Below are positions 33,500 through 40,448 of a stretch of 50,680 nt of DNA, piece after piece; position 1 is the stretch's first letter; the number at the start of each line of letters is the position of its first letter. The DNA is from Bacillus proteolyticus (GTDB lineage: Bacteria > Bacillota > Bacilli > Bacillales > Bacillaceae_G). The stretch covers positions 1-50,680 of the forward strand of contig NZ_MACH01000140.1 in NCBI RefSeq assembly GCF_001884065.1. The letters run 5' to 3'. Both the position numbers and the translations under genes were made by a program. The notes under the pieces are model-generated. The model was not told where the DNA came from. It searched no databases and worked only from the letters and a program-made list of their open reading frames with translations.

Positions 33500-33546
33500 C
33501 TTCTGTTTCCTCTTTTCAAAAAATTTCTCTTTCATACTATTACTTA

Positions 33547-33942
33547 TTAATTAGCCAACTTTTGCAGTTCAATATTTAAGAATGTTCGAACGCTACGTGG
33601 TAAAAATTTACGAATTTCTTCGTCATTAAAACCAATCTGTAATCTTTTCTCGTCCAGCATAATTGGGCGACGCAACATTAGCGGATGCTCAATTATTAAT
33701 TTATAAAATTCATTCAGCGAAAGCTCATCTATATTTATATTTAAGTCTTGAAAAGTTTTGGATCTAGTTGAAATAATTTCAGTAGCACCCTCTTCAGTTA
33801 AACGAAGAATGGATTTAAGTTCATCCACTGTCATAGAATTGGAAACGATATTTTTTTCAGTATAATCAATTTGATTCTCTTCAAGCCATGCTTTCGCTTT
33901 TCGACATGAACCACAGCTTGCTGTTGTATATAAAACCACCAT
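33547..33942 (-). CDS. spxA2: Spx-family regulator (SpxA2-like)
   Basis: A 131-residue ArsC/Spx-fold protein of exact Spx length. The redox switch is C10-G-S-C13 in LYTTASCGSCRKAKAWLEEN. Spx marks ATEIISTRSKTFQDLN, PLMLRRPIMLDEKRLQIGF (with the RRPI that distinguishes Spx) and FLPRSVRTFL follow. Spx binds the RNA polymerase alpha C-terminal domain and turns on thiol-stress genes. CGSC replaces the CTSC of the main Spx and points to the SpxA2 paralogue. It heads a group with two BA3454-type ORFs and an Rrf2 repressor. Confidence 0.87.
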   Translation of the reverse strand: MVVLYTTASCGSCRKAKAWLEENQIDYTEKNIVSNSMTVDELKSILRLTEEGATEIISTRSKTFQDLNINIDELSLNEFYKLIIEHPLMLRRPIMLDEKRLQIGFNDEEIRKFLPRSVRTFLNIELQKLAN

Positions 33943-34299
33943 ATTTCACTCACTCCTTTAATTTTCTTTATGAAACGTACATTTTAAATATCTGTTATTG
34001 AAATGTATTAAAAAAGATTACAGTTCAGAAACAAATACACGTAATCTTATTTATTCGGCAATGTTTCGTTTATTTCTACTATTCGTTTCTTTTCATGCTT
34101 CTTTTATAAAATTATTGAAACTACATTTTACAGACGATGACCACTCACTTTTAAAAATCTTACTGTAATTTTATACATTACAGTAAGATTAATCAACTGT
34201 TAAGTCTTGGAGTAATTAATCATTTTTTGTGTGAATTTCCCCATAGCGTTATGGCGAACCAATTTCCAATGCACTTCAAAATACATTTTATTCATTTCT
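33943..34299. other. Upstream region of spxA2
   Basis: A 357-bp stretch with no ORF. It holds two inverted repeats: AAGATTAC...GTAATCTT at about 34013-34048 and the perfect 14-bp dyad at 34156-34190. Both contain TTAC/GTAA elements. The spxA2 promoter must be here. Confidence 0.5.
34156..34190. promoter_or_regulatory. 14-bp inverted repeat, possible SaiR operator
   Basis: AATCTTACTGTAAT (34156-34169) and ATTACAGTAAGATT (34177-34190) are perfect complements around seven bases. No T-run follows, so a protein site is likelier than a terminator. It lies about 215 bases before spxA2. Related TTAC/GTAA elements recur at 34013-34048. Confidence 0.45.
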
Positions 34300-34309
34300 T
34301 ACTTACATG

Positions 34310-34492
34310 TGCTATTATGAAATATATTTAGCAAAATAAAAAGTACGTACTTTAAAGTATTATAGGTACTAAAAAGGAACGTATGCATTTTCAAGTGCCG
34401 TTCTGCTTATTTCTCTCTTACATCGGTTATTATGAACGATATTTAGCACAATAAATAGTACGCACTTTAAAGTATTATAAGCACTAAAAAGA
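34310..34492 (+). promoter_or_regulatory. Two promoter-operator units (copies G, H)
   Basis: Unit G: GTGCTATTATGAAATATATT at 34310, then AAAGTACGTACTTTAAAGT and TATAGGTACTAAAAAGGA to 34377. Unit H: GGTTATTATGAACGATATTT at 34426, then TAGTACGCACTTTAAAGT and a decayed box to 34491. Both point at the HxlR gene at 34550, with spxA2 divergent on the other side. Confidence 0.75.
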
Positions 34493-34549
34493 AATAATTT
34501 TAGTATGTGAATCCAAAACTGTAATCTAAATTTATCAAAGGAGTTTTTT

Positions 34550-34894
34550 ATGAAGACATATAATATTCCTGTCGAAGCAACTTTAGAAGTTATTGGTGGA
34601 AAGTGGAAAGTCGTTATCCTTTGCCATTTAAAGAAAGGAACAAAAAGAACGAGCGAATTAAAACGTTTAATGCCTGGTATTACTCAAAAAATGTTAACAC
34701 AACAATTACGTGAATTAGAAGAAGATGATGTAATTCAAAGAAAAGTATATGACCAAGTGCCACCGAAAGTAGAGTATTCTTTAACCGATTACGGTTCGTC
34801 TTTAGGAGCGATACTCGATTCCCTCTGCAGTTGGGGAGAAGTTCACCTTGAAAAAAACGGGAACACGTCCATGCTTATTACAGCTGATGAATAA
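34550..34894 (+). CDS. HxlR family regulator, copy 1
   Basis: A 114-residue DUF24/HxlR winged-helix regulator. It has VEATLEVIGGKWKVVILCHL (residues 8-27), the recognition helix region TSELKRLMPGITQKMLTQQL and the wing VYDQVPPKVEYSLTDYG. Cys25 lies at the end of the first helix and another Cys lies in SLCSWGE. HxlR-type proteins such as YodB, CatR and HypR sense quinones, aldehydes or disulfide stress through cysteines. It is 87% identical (15 differences in 114) to the inverted copy at 37554. AAAGGAG precedes the ATG. Two operator units lie upstream. Confidence 0.9.
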   Translation: MKTYNIPVEATLEVIGGKWKVVILCHLKKGTKRTSELKRLMPGITQKMLTQQLRELEEDDVIQRKVYDQVPPKVEYSLTDYGSSLGAILDSLCSWGEVHLEKNGNTSMLITADE

Positions 34895-34921
34895 TAATCG
34901 TTCCTACTATATTGAAGATAT

Positions 34922-34960
34922 AAAAATAGGTTGAAGCAATACTTGCCCCAACCTATTTTT
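34922..34960. terminator. Bidirectional terminator
   Basis: AAAAATAGGTTG (34922-34933) and CAACCTATTTTT (34949-34960) form a 12-bp stem between the convergent HxlR and GntR genes. Confidence 0.9.
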
Positions 34961-35697
34961 TATGCCTCTTTATAACTTTTTGCGGTAATGACTGTTTCGA
35001 ATTCAAAGGTTTCCGGCAAATGATCGGCGTAAGAGTACTCAAAAGTGCGTCCATCCGTTAAGTAGGCCACTTGTTCAACTCTCATTAGAAAATCTTGATT
35101 TGTTAAGTTCATAAATTGCTTTTCTTTATCATCTGGGCGAATTCCTTTGACCCTGACAACGGATGTCCCTACTTCAAGGCCTAGTTTATTTTGAATGTGC
35201 GAGTATATTGACTCCTCTAAAACTGAAGCTTCAACACCTGGGATGACCGAAATGGGCATCCATGTATGCTCCATAATCGTCGGAATGCTGTGAATGATGC
35301 GGAGGCGAATGATTTTATAGACAAAATCACCAACGGAAACCCCCAATTTTTCAGCAACTATTTCATCGGCACCTACAATCATAAACTCGATAACTTTACT
35401 TTCTACCTCACTACCGTAAACTGCTTTCGTACCTGTTAAAGTTTGAATCATTCGGGCCTTTTCCTGCTGACGCCAATCTTGAACCACCGTTCCACTTCCG
35501 CGCCGGCGAATGATGTAGCCGTCTCTAACTAGCAAGTCCAGCGCCTTTTTAATAGTAAGAACTGAAACGCCAAATTCTTCAGCAAGGACAGGGCTACTCG
35601 GGATTTTTTCGTTAATTTTATATTCAGCGTCTAAAATTTGCTGTTTAATTTTTTGATAAATGCCGAGGTATTTTACTTGCGTTGATCCACTTGCCAC
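34960..35697 (-). CDS. GntR family regulator with UTRA domain
   Basis: A 245-residue regulator. The N-terminal GntR winged helix has KYLGIYQKIKQQILDAEYKI, IPSSPVLAEEFGVSVLTIKK and RDGYIIRRRGSGTVV (residues 9-70). A UTRA ligand domain follows (about 95-240). Such HutC-subfamily proteins usually sense a sugar phosphate or similar effector of a linked enzyme, here the Gfo/Idh/MocA dehydrogenase 31 bases upstream on the same strand. The start is GTG at 35697, eight bases after AAAGGAGG. This pair is flanked by HxlR genes. Confidence 0.87.
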   Translation of the reverse strand: MASGSTQVKYLGIYQKIKQQILDAEYKINEKIPSSPVLAEEFGVSVLTIKKALDLLVRDGYIIRRRGSGTVVQDWRQQEKARMIQTLTGTKAVYGSEVESKVIEFMIVGADEIVAEKLGVSVGDFVYKIIRLRIIHSIPTIMEHTWMPISVIPGVEASVLEESIYSHIQNKLGLEVGTSVVRVKGIRPDDKEKQFMNLTNQDFLMRVEQVAYLTDGRTFEYSYADHLPETFEFETVITAKSYKEA

Positions 35698-35728
35698 TTC
35701 CCTACCTCCTTTTATGCTTAACTACCTT

Positions 35729-36790
35729 CTATTCGTTCCAATTTAAAGCTTCAAGTTTGTAAACTGAAGGTGATAATGCAGCAAATCCGTTTTCCAAAAT
35801 TTCAATATTCGTTACTGCTTCTTCGTCTTTCACAAGTTTTGGTGCACCATTTACGATTGTTTCATACGCTGCATCATAGAAACGACCGTAATCACCAAGC
35901 GGCGTTTTAATTTGTTTTTCAATCCAGTCACCGTTTGCGTTGCGATATTTAGCAACTCCATAGTACATCGGGGAATCTTCACCAAAGCCCGCACTCTCAG
36001 GCATAACACCCGCTTTCAGATCATTTTCCTGCTGATCTTCACCGTATTTAATAAATGATCCGTTTGTTCCATGAACAATAAAGCGTGGATAATCTTTCGC
36101 TACAACATGGTTGGTTTTCAGTTTAATTTTCAGCTGATTTCCGTAATGTAGATCAACATCGAAATAGTTATCAACCGCACCTTCCACTTCATTATTACGA
36201 ATATCGTATGTCACCGTATTCGGACGGCCAAATAGTGAAATCATGCGGTCCATCGTATGAATACCTAAACTGTAGAATGAACCTTCTTCTTTTGGACCTT
36301 CGTGAGTGATTGAGCCTGGACGGAAGTAATCAATATGCGATTCAACCTCAACAATATCACCAAGGAATCCTTGTTCAACAACTTGCTTCACAGCTAAGAA
36401 ATCACCATCAAAACGGCGGTTTTGGTAAGGCATAACTACTACACCTTTTTCCCGGCCTAAAGCTAATAATTCTTTAGCATGTTCAACTGTATCGCAAAAT
36501 GGTTTTTCAACGATAACTGATTTTCCAGCAAGTATAACTTTTTTCGCCAATTCGTAGTGCGTGTGCGCTGGCGTGCAGATCGTCACTACTTGAATTTCTT
36601 TGTCATTCAACAATTCGTCCAAATCAGTGGTGAAGTAAACACCTTTTTTCTGATATGGAGCTGCTAATTCTTCATTAATATTGCGGGCAAAAATCGTTTT
36701 TACTTTTATATTTTCACGTATTTTTACATAAGGTAGGTGATAACGGTTAGCTGATTTTCCAAATCCAATAAAGCCCATTGTCAATGTCAT
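35729..36790 (-). CDS. Gfo/Idh/MocA family oxidoreductase
   Basis: A 353-residue NAD(P)-dependent dehydrogenase. The Rossmann motif is MGFIGFGKSANRYHLPYV; the family EKP motif is in GKSVIVEKPFCDTVEHAKEL (near residue 95) and the catalytic region GSFYSLGIHTMDRMISLFG has the His. It resembles the IolW/YvaA and YhhX group that acts on scyllo-inositol, other inositols or sugars; the real substrate is not clear. The TTG that opens the longest frame is next to AAGGAAG; ATG at 36790 has nine-base spacing. It is cotranscribed with the GntR gene. Confidence 0.83.
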   Translation of the reverse strand: MTLTMGFIGFGKSANRYHLPYVKIRENIKVKTIFARNINEELAAPYQKKGVYFTTDLDELLNDKEIQVVTICTPAHTHYELAKKVILAGKSVIVEKPFCDTVEHAKELLALGREKGVVVMPYQNRRFDGDFLAVKQVVEQGFLGDIVEVESHIDYFRPGSITHEGPKEEGSFYSLGIHTMDRMISLFGRPNTVTYDIRNNEVEGAVDNYFDVDLHYGNQLKIKLKTNHVVAKDYPRFIVHGTNGSFIKYGEDQQENDLKAGVMPESAGFGEDSPMYYGVAKYRNANGDWIEKQIKTPLGDYGRFYDAAYETIVNGAPKLVKDEEAVTNIEILENGFAALSPSVYKLEALNWNE

Positions 36791-36976
36791 GTTCTTCAAC
36801 TTCCTTGCTCATAAATTTCTGTTTCTACATTTATTATATATTTTTATTACTAAAAGTATATAGTTTTGATTTTTAAATTATATATTAAATAAAAAATTCA
36901 TCATTGCTAAAACAGCTATTAATCTGGTGTAGATTCTTACTTTTCACCATTGTAACTTTCTAAAGTTGTATACTGA

Positions 36977-37007
36977 AAAACACCACCTCGTCATTAGGTG
37001 GTGTTTT
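36977..37007. terminator. Bidirectional terminator
   Basis: AAAACACCACCT (36977-36988) and AGGTGGTGTTTT (36996-37007) form a 12-bp stem between the third HxlR gene and the Gfo/Idh/MocA gene. Confidence 0.9.
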
Positions 37008-37027
37008 CAATATTACATATAGAGATT

Positions 37028-37354
37028 TCACTTAACTGTAGTATTTTTTCTATCTATGCATCGTTCTCCCCATGCAGTTAATTGATTTAACACATTTTGT
37101 AAAGACCACCCATAATCAGTTAGGGAGTATTCTACTCGGGGCGGAATTTGTTTGTAAATTTCACGTGTAATTACACCGTCTTCTTCCAGCTCACGTAGTT
37201 GCTGCGTCAACATTCTAACAGAAATTTCAGGAATCAAACGTTGCAACTCGCTCGTTCGCTTCGTTCCTTTCGTTAAGTGGCATAAAATGACGACCTTCCA
37301 CTTTCCCCCGATGATTTCTAAAGTTGCTTCTATAGGTATATTATATTGTTTCAC
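37028..37354 (-). CDS. HxlR family regulator, divergent copy
   Basis: A 108-residue HxlR/DUF24 protein: IEATLEIIGGKWKVVILCHL, TSELQRLIPEISVRMLTQQL and EIYKQIPPRVEYSLTDYGWS. It is the same subfamily as its neighbours at 34550 and 37554 but more diverged (for example IPEISVRM for MPGITQKM). It has the same Cys at the end of the first helix, while the second Cys is in WGERC. The first codon is GTG with AGGAGAGGAG upstream. It lies downstream of the copy at 37554 on the same strand, separated by a terminator; a degenerate operator lies at 37426-37476. Confidence 0.87.
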   Translation of the reverse strand: MKQYNIPIEATLEIIGGKWKVVILCHLTKGTKRTSELQRLIPEISVRMLTQQLRELEEDGVITREIYKQIPPRVEYSLTDYGWSLQNVLNQLTAWGERCIDRKNTTVK

Positions 37355-37425
37355 GCGTTCTCCTCTCCTTTTTTATAAATTCCCTCTTTATTGTTGCGTA
37401 AAACTACATAATTTTCTATACGGCA

Positions 37426-37476
37426 CATTTTAGTTCCTACAGCACAAAAAAGTACCTATATTACAAAAAAGTAATT
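37426..37476 (-). promoter_or_regulatory. Degenerate operator halves before the third HxlR gene
   Basis: TTTTAGTTCCTACAGCAC, AAAAAAGTACCTATAT and AAAAAAGTAAT resemble the right-hand part (TATAGGTACTAAAAAGTA) of the composite operator, but the GTACGTAC dyad is missing. Confidence 0.45.
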
Positions 37477-37511
37477 ATATCGCTAAAAAATCTCCCTCTA
37501 TATACATGACA

Positions 37512-37546
37512 AAACAAAAAAAATGAACGTATTTCCGTTCGTTTTT
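37512..37546 (-). terminator. Terminator of HxlR copy 2
   Basis: AAAAAAATGAACG and CGTTCGTTTTTTT form a stem with a short loop, flanked by A- and T-runs, just after the stop at 37554. Confidence 0.8.
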
Positions 37547-37553
37547 TTCTTTT

Positions 37554-37898
37554 TTATTCTGCTGCTGTTATGAGCATAGACGTGTTCCCATTCTTTTCAA
37601 GATGATTTTCTCCCCAATTACAAAGAGAATCGAGTATAGAATCTAAAGAATGGCCGTAATTCGTTAAAGAATACTCTACTTTTGGCGGTACTTGATTATA
37701 CACTTTTCTTTCAATTACACCATCTTCTTCTAATTCGCGTAATTGTTGTGTTAACATCTTTTGTGTAATACCAGACATTAATTGTTTTAATTCGCACGTT
37801 CTCTTTTTGTCTTTCTTTAAATGACAAAGGATAACTACTTTCCACTTTCCACCGATAACCTCTAAAGTCGCCTCTACAGGAATATTGTATGTTTTCAT
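37554..37898 (-). CDS. HxlR family regulator, copy 2
   Basis: A 114-residue HxlR protein, nearly identical to the one at 34550 and in opposite orientation: same VEATLEVIGGKWKVVILCHL, ITQKMLTQQLRELEED, QVPPKVEYSLTNYGHSLDSI and the same tail NGNTSMLITA. It has one extra Cys (KRTCELKQLM in place of KRTSELKRLM). An ATG at 37931 gives a longer frame, but the AAAGGAGATTT lies inside it; ATG at 37898 gives the same length as copy 1. Two to three operator units lie upstream; the divergent gene is an aldo/keto reductase. Confidence 0.9.
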   Translation of the reverse strand: MKTYNIPVEATLEVIGGKWKVVILCHLKKDKKRTCELKQLMSGITQKMLTQQLRELEEDGVIERKVYNQVPPKVEYSLTNYGHSLDSILDSLCNWGENHLEKNGNTSMLITAAE

Positions 37899-37952
37899 AT
37901 AAAAATCTCCTTTAATAATGTTATAAGGCAATTAAGCTAAAGATTTAAATAT

Positions 37953-38208
37953 TACTTTTAAGTATCTATAGCACCTTAAAGTACGTACTTTTTATTGTAT
38001 TAAACATGTTTCATAATAGCATACGTAAACAGCAGATGGGTAGTACGGCACCAAAAAGTACCTGTATTACTTTTTAGTATCTATATCACTTTAAAGTACG
38101 TACTTTTCATTATGTAAAATACATTTCATAATAGCATTTGTAAGAGTTGAGTGAGTCATGTAGTATTAGAAATTACATTTTAGTACCTGTACTTTAAAGT
38201 GAGTATTT
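37953..38208 (-). promoter_or_regulatory. Array of promoter-operator units (copies I, J, K)
   Basis: Minus-oriented. Copy I (37953-37993) and J (38068-38107) are near-complete: TACTTTTTAGTATCTATA, short spacer, then ACTTTAAAGTACGTACTTTT. Each is followed at the same distance by ATAATAGC (complement of GCTATTAT) at 38013 and 38129. Copy K (about 38175-38208) is decayed. They point at HxlR copy 2, while the AKR gene at 38311 runs away on the plus strand. Confidence 0.75.
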
Positions 38209-38310
38209 TTATCATGCATTTTGTCAGACGATGAAATGACATGTATTGATTTTCACATCTATTCACAATGATTAATTAATTTTCAAATACATTTTAGGAG
38301 GATATCTTTA

Positions 38311-39321
38311 ATGAGTAATTTACTAAAAGAAAAAATCGGTTTTGGTACAGCACCACTAGGTAATATGTACCGTAATATCCCAGAAGAAGAAGCAATCGCT
38401 ACAGTAGATGCTGCTTGGGAGAATGGCGTTCGTTACTTTGATACAGCTCCACTTTATGGTTCTGGTTTAGCGGAGATTCGTCTTGGTGAAGCACTTTCAA
38501 AAAGAAATCGTGATGATTACTTTTTAAGCACAAAAGTCGGTCGAACTATTTCAGATGAACTAGAAGATCCATCTGCACGTGATTTAGGTGAAAAAGGCGG
38601 ACTTTTCGAATTTGGTCGTAAAAATAAAATGATCAATGATTATAGCGCAGATGCAACTCTTCGTTCTATCGAGCAAAGTTTGAAACGTTTAAAAACAGAT
38701 CGTCTAGACTTTGTTTTCATTCATGATTTAGCACAAGACTTTTATGGCGACGAGTGGATTTCACAATTTGAAACGGCTCGTACAGGAGCATTCCGTGCGC
38801 TAACACGTTTACGCGAAGAAGGAGTCATTAAAGGTTGGGGACTTGGAGTAAACAAAGTAGAATCAATTGAACTTATGCTAGATTTAGAAGAAGCGCAGCC
38901 AAATATATCCTTGTTAGCTGGCCGTTATTCATTATTAGACCACGAGCGTGCCTTACAACGAGTAATGCCTGCAGCTGTAAAGCATAATATGGATATTGTT
39001 GTTGGTGGCCCATATAGCTCAGGTATTCTTGCTGGAGGTGCTCACTTCGAATATCAAAAAGCATCACCAGAAATCATTGCAAAAGTTGAGAAAATCAAAG
39101 CTCTTGCAGATCGTCACGAAATTAGCATTAAAGCTGCTGCATTACAATTTTCTCTAGCTAACCCAGCAGTTGCTGCCGTTGTTCCTGGTGCAAGTAAACC
39201 GGAACGAATTGTAGAAGACCAAAATGCCTTAAACACAGTAATTCCAGCAGCATTCTGGGAAGAAATGCGCGAACAAAAACTAGTAGCACCTAATGCACCA
39301 CTACCAATCAACGTAAAATAA
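38311..39321 (+). CDS. Aldo/keto reductase (AKR; sugar/pyridoxal dehydrogenase type)
   Basis: A 336-residue aldo/keto reductase. It has GFGTAPLGNMYRNIPEEEAI, D and Y in VRYFDTAPLYGSGLAEIRLG, K in FLSTKVGR and H in LDFVFIHDLA, with the C-terminal cofactor motif VVPGASKPERIVEDQ. It is similar to D-threo-aldose 1-dehydrogenase / L-fucose dehydrogenase and pyridoxal dehydrogenase-type AKRs; substrate not clear. TAGGAGG lies ten bases before the ATG. It is divergent to HxlR copy 2 over the operator array and is followed by a SRPBCC gene in the same transcript. Confidence 0.85.
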   Translation: MSNLLKEKIGFGTAPLGNMYRNIPEEEAIATVDAAWENGVRYFDTAPLYGSGLAEIRLGEALSKRNRDDYFLSTKVGRTISDELEDPSARDLGEKGGLFEFGRKNKMINDYSADATLRSIEQSLKRLKTDRLDFVFIHDLAQDFYGDEWISQFETARTGAFRALTRLREEGVIKGWGLGVNKVESIELMLDLEEAQPNISLLAGRYSLLDHERALQRVMPAAVKHNMDIVVGGPYSSGILAGGAHFEYQKASPEIIAKVEKIKALADRHEISIKAAALQFSLANPAVAAVVPGASKPERIVEDQNALNTVIPAAFWEEMREQKLVAPNAPLPINVK

Positions 39322-39383
39322 AGTGAAACTTTAATCAGTGGGCCATCCCCCACTGATTATTTCCCTGCAAATAGCGGGATAAA
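39318..39383 (+). repeat. Short bcr1-derived element at the AKR stop codon
   Basis: GTGAAACTTTAATCAGTGGG, CCATCCCCCACTGATTATTT and CAAATAGCGGG (39323-39378), bordered by ATAAA on both sides (39318-39322 and 39379-39383). Both ends match the full element at 23191-23341; about 95 bp of the centre are missing. The TAA stop of the AKR gene is part of the left ATAAA. GTGGG and CCCAC can pair as a hairpin. Confidence 0.7.
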
Positions 39384-39399
39384 AAGGAGTCTAATAAAT

Positions 39400-39816
39400 A
39401 TGGCACATACTACTACATCTATGACAGTTTTTGCTTCACCTGAACAAGTATGGCAATTAATCGGAGGTTTTAACTCCCTTCCAGACTGGTTACCTTATAT
39501 ACCTAGCAGCAAAGTAACTGAAGGTGGACGCGTACGTCATCTAGCTAATCCAGATGGTGATACGATTATAGAGCGCTTAGAAGTATTCAATGATAAGGAA
39601 CGCTACTACACGTATTCAATTATGAATGCACCATTCCCAGTCAATAATTATCTATCCACAATCCAGGTTAAAGAAGGGACTGAAAATAACACATCATTAG
39701 TAGAGTGGTCTGGTACTTTCACTCCTGTAGGGGTTAGTGATGAAGAGGCAATTAATCTGTTTCATGGCATCTACAGGGATGGACTAAAAGCATTGCAACA
39801 AGCATTTCTAGATTGA
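39400..39816 (+). CDS. SRPBCC (MxaD/PYR1-like) family protein
   Basis: A 138-residue protein of the START/SRPBCC fold, MxaD/polyketide-cyclase branch. It starts AHTTTSMTVFASPEQVWQLI and has GGFNSLPDWLPYIPSSKVTE, IERLEVFNDKERYYTYSIMN, SLVEWSGTFTPVGVSDEEAI and a long C-terminal helix GIYRDGLKALQQAFL. The fold has a deep ligand pocket for hydrophobic compounds. AAAAGGAG is directly after the short bcr1 element. Cotranscribed with the AKR gene, so it may bind the same substrate. Confidence 0.83.
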   Translation: MAHTTTSMTVFASPEQVWQLIGGFNSLPDWLPYIPSSKVTEGGRVRHLANPDGDTIIERLEVFNDKERYYTYSIMNAPFPVNNYLSTIQVKEGTENNTSLVEWSGTFTPVGVSDEEAINLFHGIYRDGLKALQQAFLD

Positions 39817-39837
39817 TCCACCTTAAAAAAAACGATG

Positions 39838-39867
39838 AAAAGCAAAGCGATATCGCTTTGCTTTTTT
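39838..39867. terminator. Perfect palindromic terminator (twin of 12566)
   Basis: AAAAGCAAAGCGAT followed directly by its complement, with T-run after it. Same sequence as the terminator at 12566-12595. It separates the convergent SRPBCC and SGNH hydrolase genes. Confidence 0.9.
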
Positions 39868-40432
39868 ATAAAATCCCTTTTAACTTTTCACCAATTAACT
39901 TCGCTACATACTCATAGCCTTCTAGTCCAAAATGCAAGCCATCTTTTTCTTCATCTTCTACGAATATTTTATAATTTTCTTCCTGAATCATCTCAGCATA
40001 CAAATTTAGAAAATGGCTCCCGGTTTGCTTCGCTACTTCCTCTACAACTTCTGCATACTGGCCGAGTATTTCATTTGTTCTATTACGTTGTCTTTCTTCA
40101 TCAACTGGCGCCGGACTAATAAGTAATACTTTTTCTGGTGAAATCGCGCTTACAATTCTCTCTAAGTTTTCTTTATATGCTTGTAATGGGACTTGAGCAA
40201 AAGAAACTGCATCATTCGTACCAAGAAAAACTGTTACAAAGTCTGGTTCATGTGATAATACATCTTCTTCAATTCTATGTAACGCGTCGAACGTATTATC
40301 ACCTGGAACACCTGCATTCACTACTTCCCAATTCGGAAACATCTCTTGCAAACGTGGTGTTAACCTCGGCGTTCCATTGAAAAACGTTTCATCAGCTGTA
40401 ATACTATCTCCAAAGCATACTAACGTTTTCAT
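39866..40432 (-). CDS. SGNH/GDSL hydrolase
   Basis: A 188-residue esterase/lipase-like enzyme. Block I is MKTLVCFGDSITADE (Ser10), block III VTVFLGTNDAVS (Gly, Asn) and block V KDGLHFGLEGYEYVAKLIGE (Asp and His), all of the catalytic set. There is no signal peptide, so it is cytoplasmic. The likely substrate is a small acetyl or acyl ester. AAAGGAG lies nine bases before the ATG. It follows the MBL-fold gene by 16 bases on the same strand and is likely cotranscribed. Confidence 0.87.
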   Translation of the reverse strand: MKTLVCFGDSITADETFFNGTPRLTPRLQEMFPNWEVVNAGVPGDNTFDALHRIEEDVLSHEPDFVTVFLGTNDAVSFAQVPLQAYKENLERIVSAISPEKVLLISPAPVDEERQRNRTNEILGQYAEVVEEVAKQTGSHFLNLYAEMIQEENYKIFVEDEEKDGLHFGLEGYEYVAKLIGEKLKGIL

Positions 40433-40448
40433 AAAGCTAACTCTCCTT

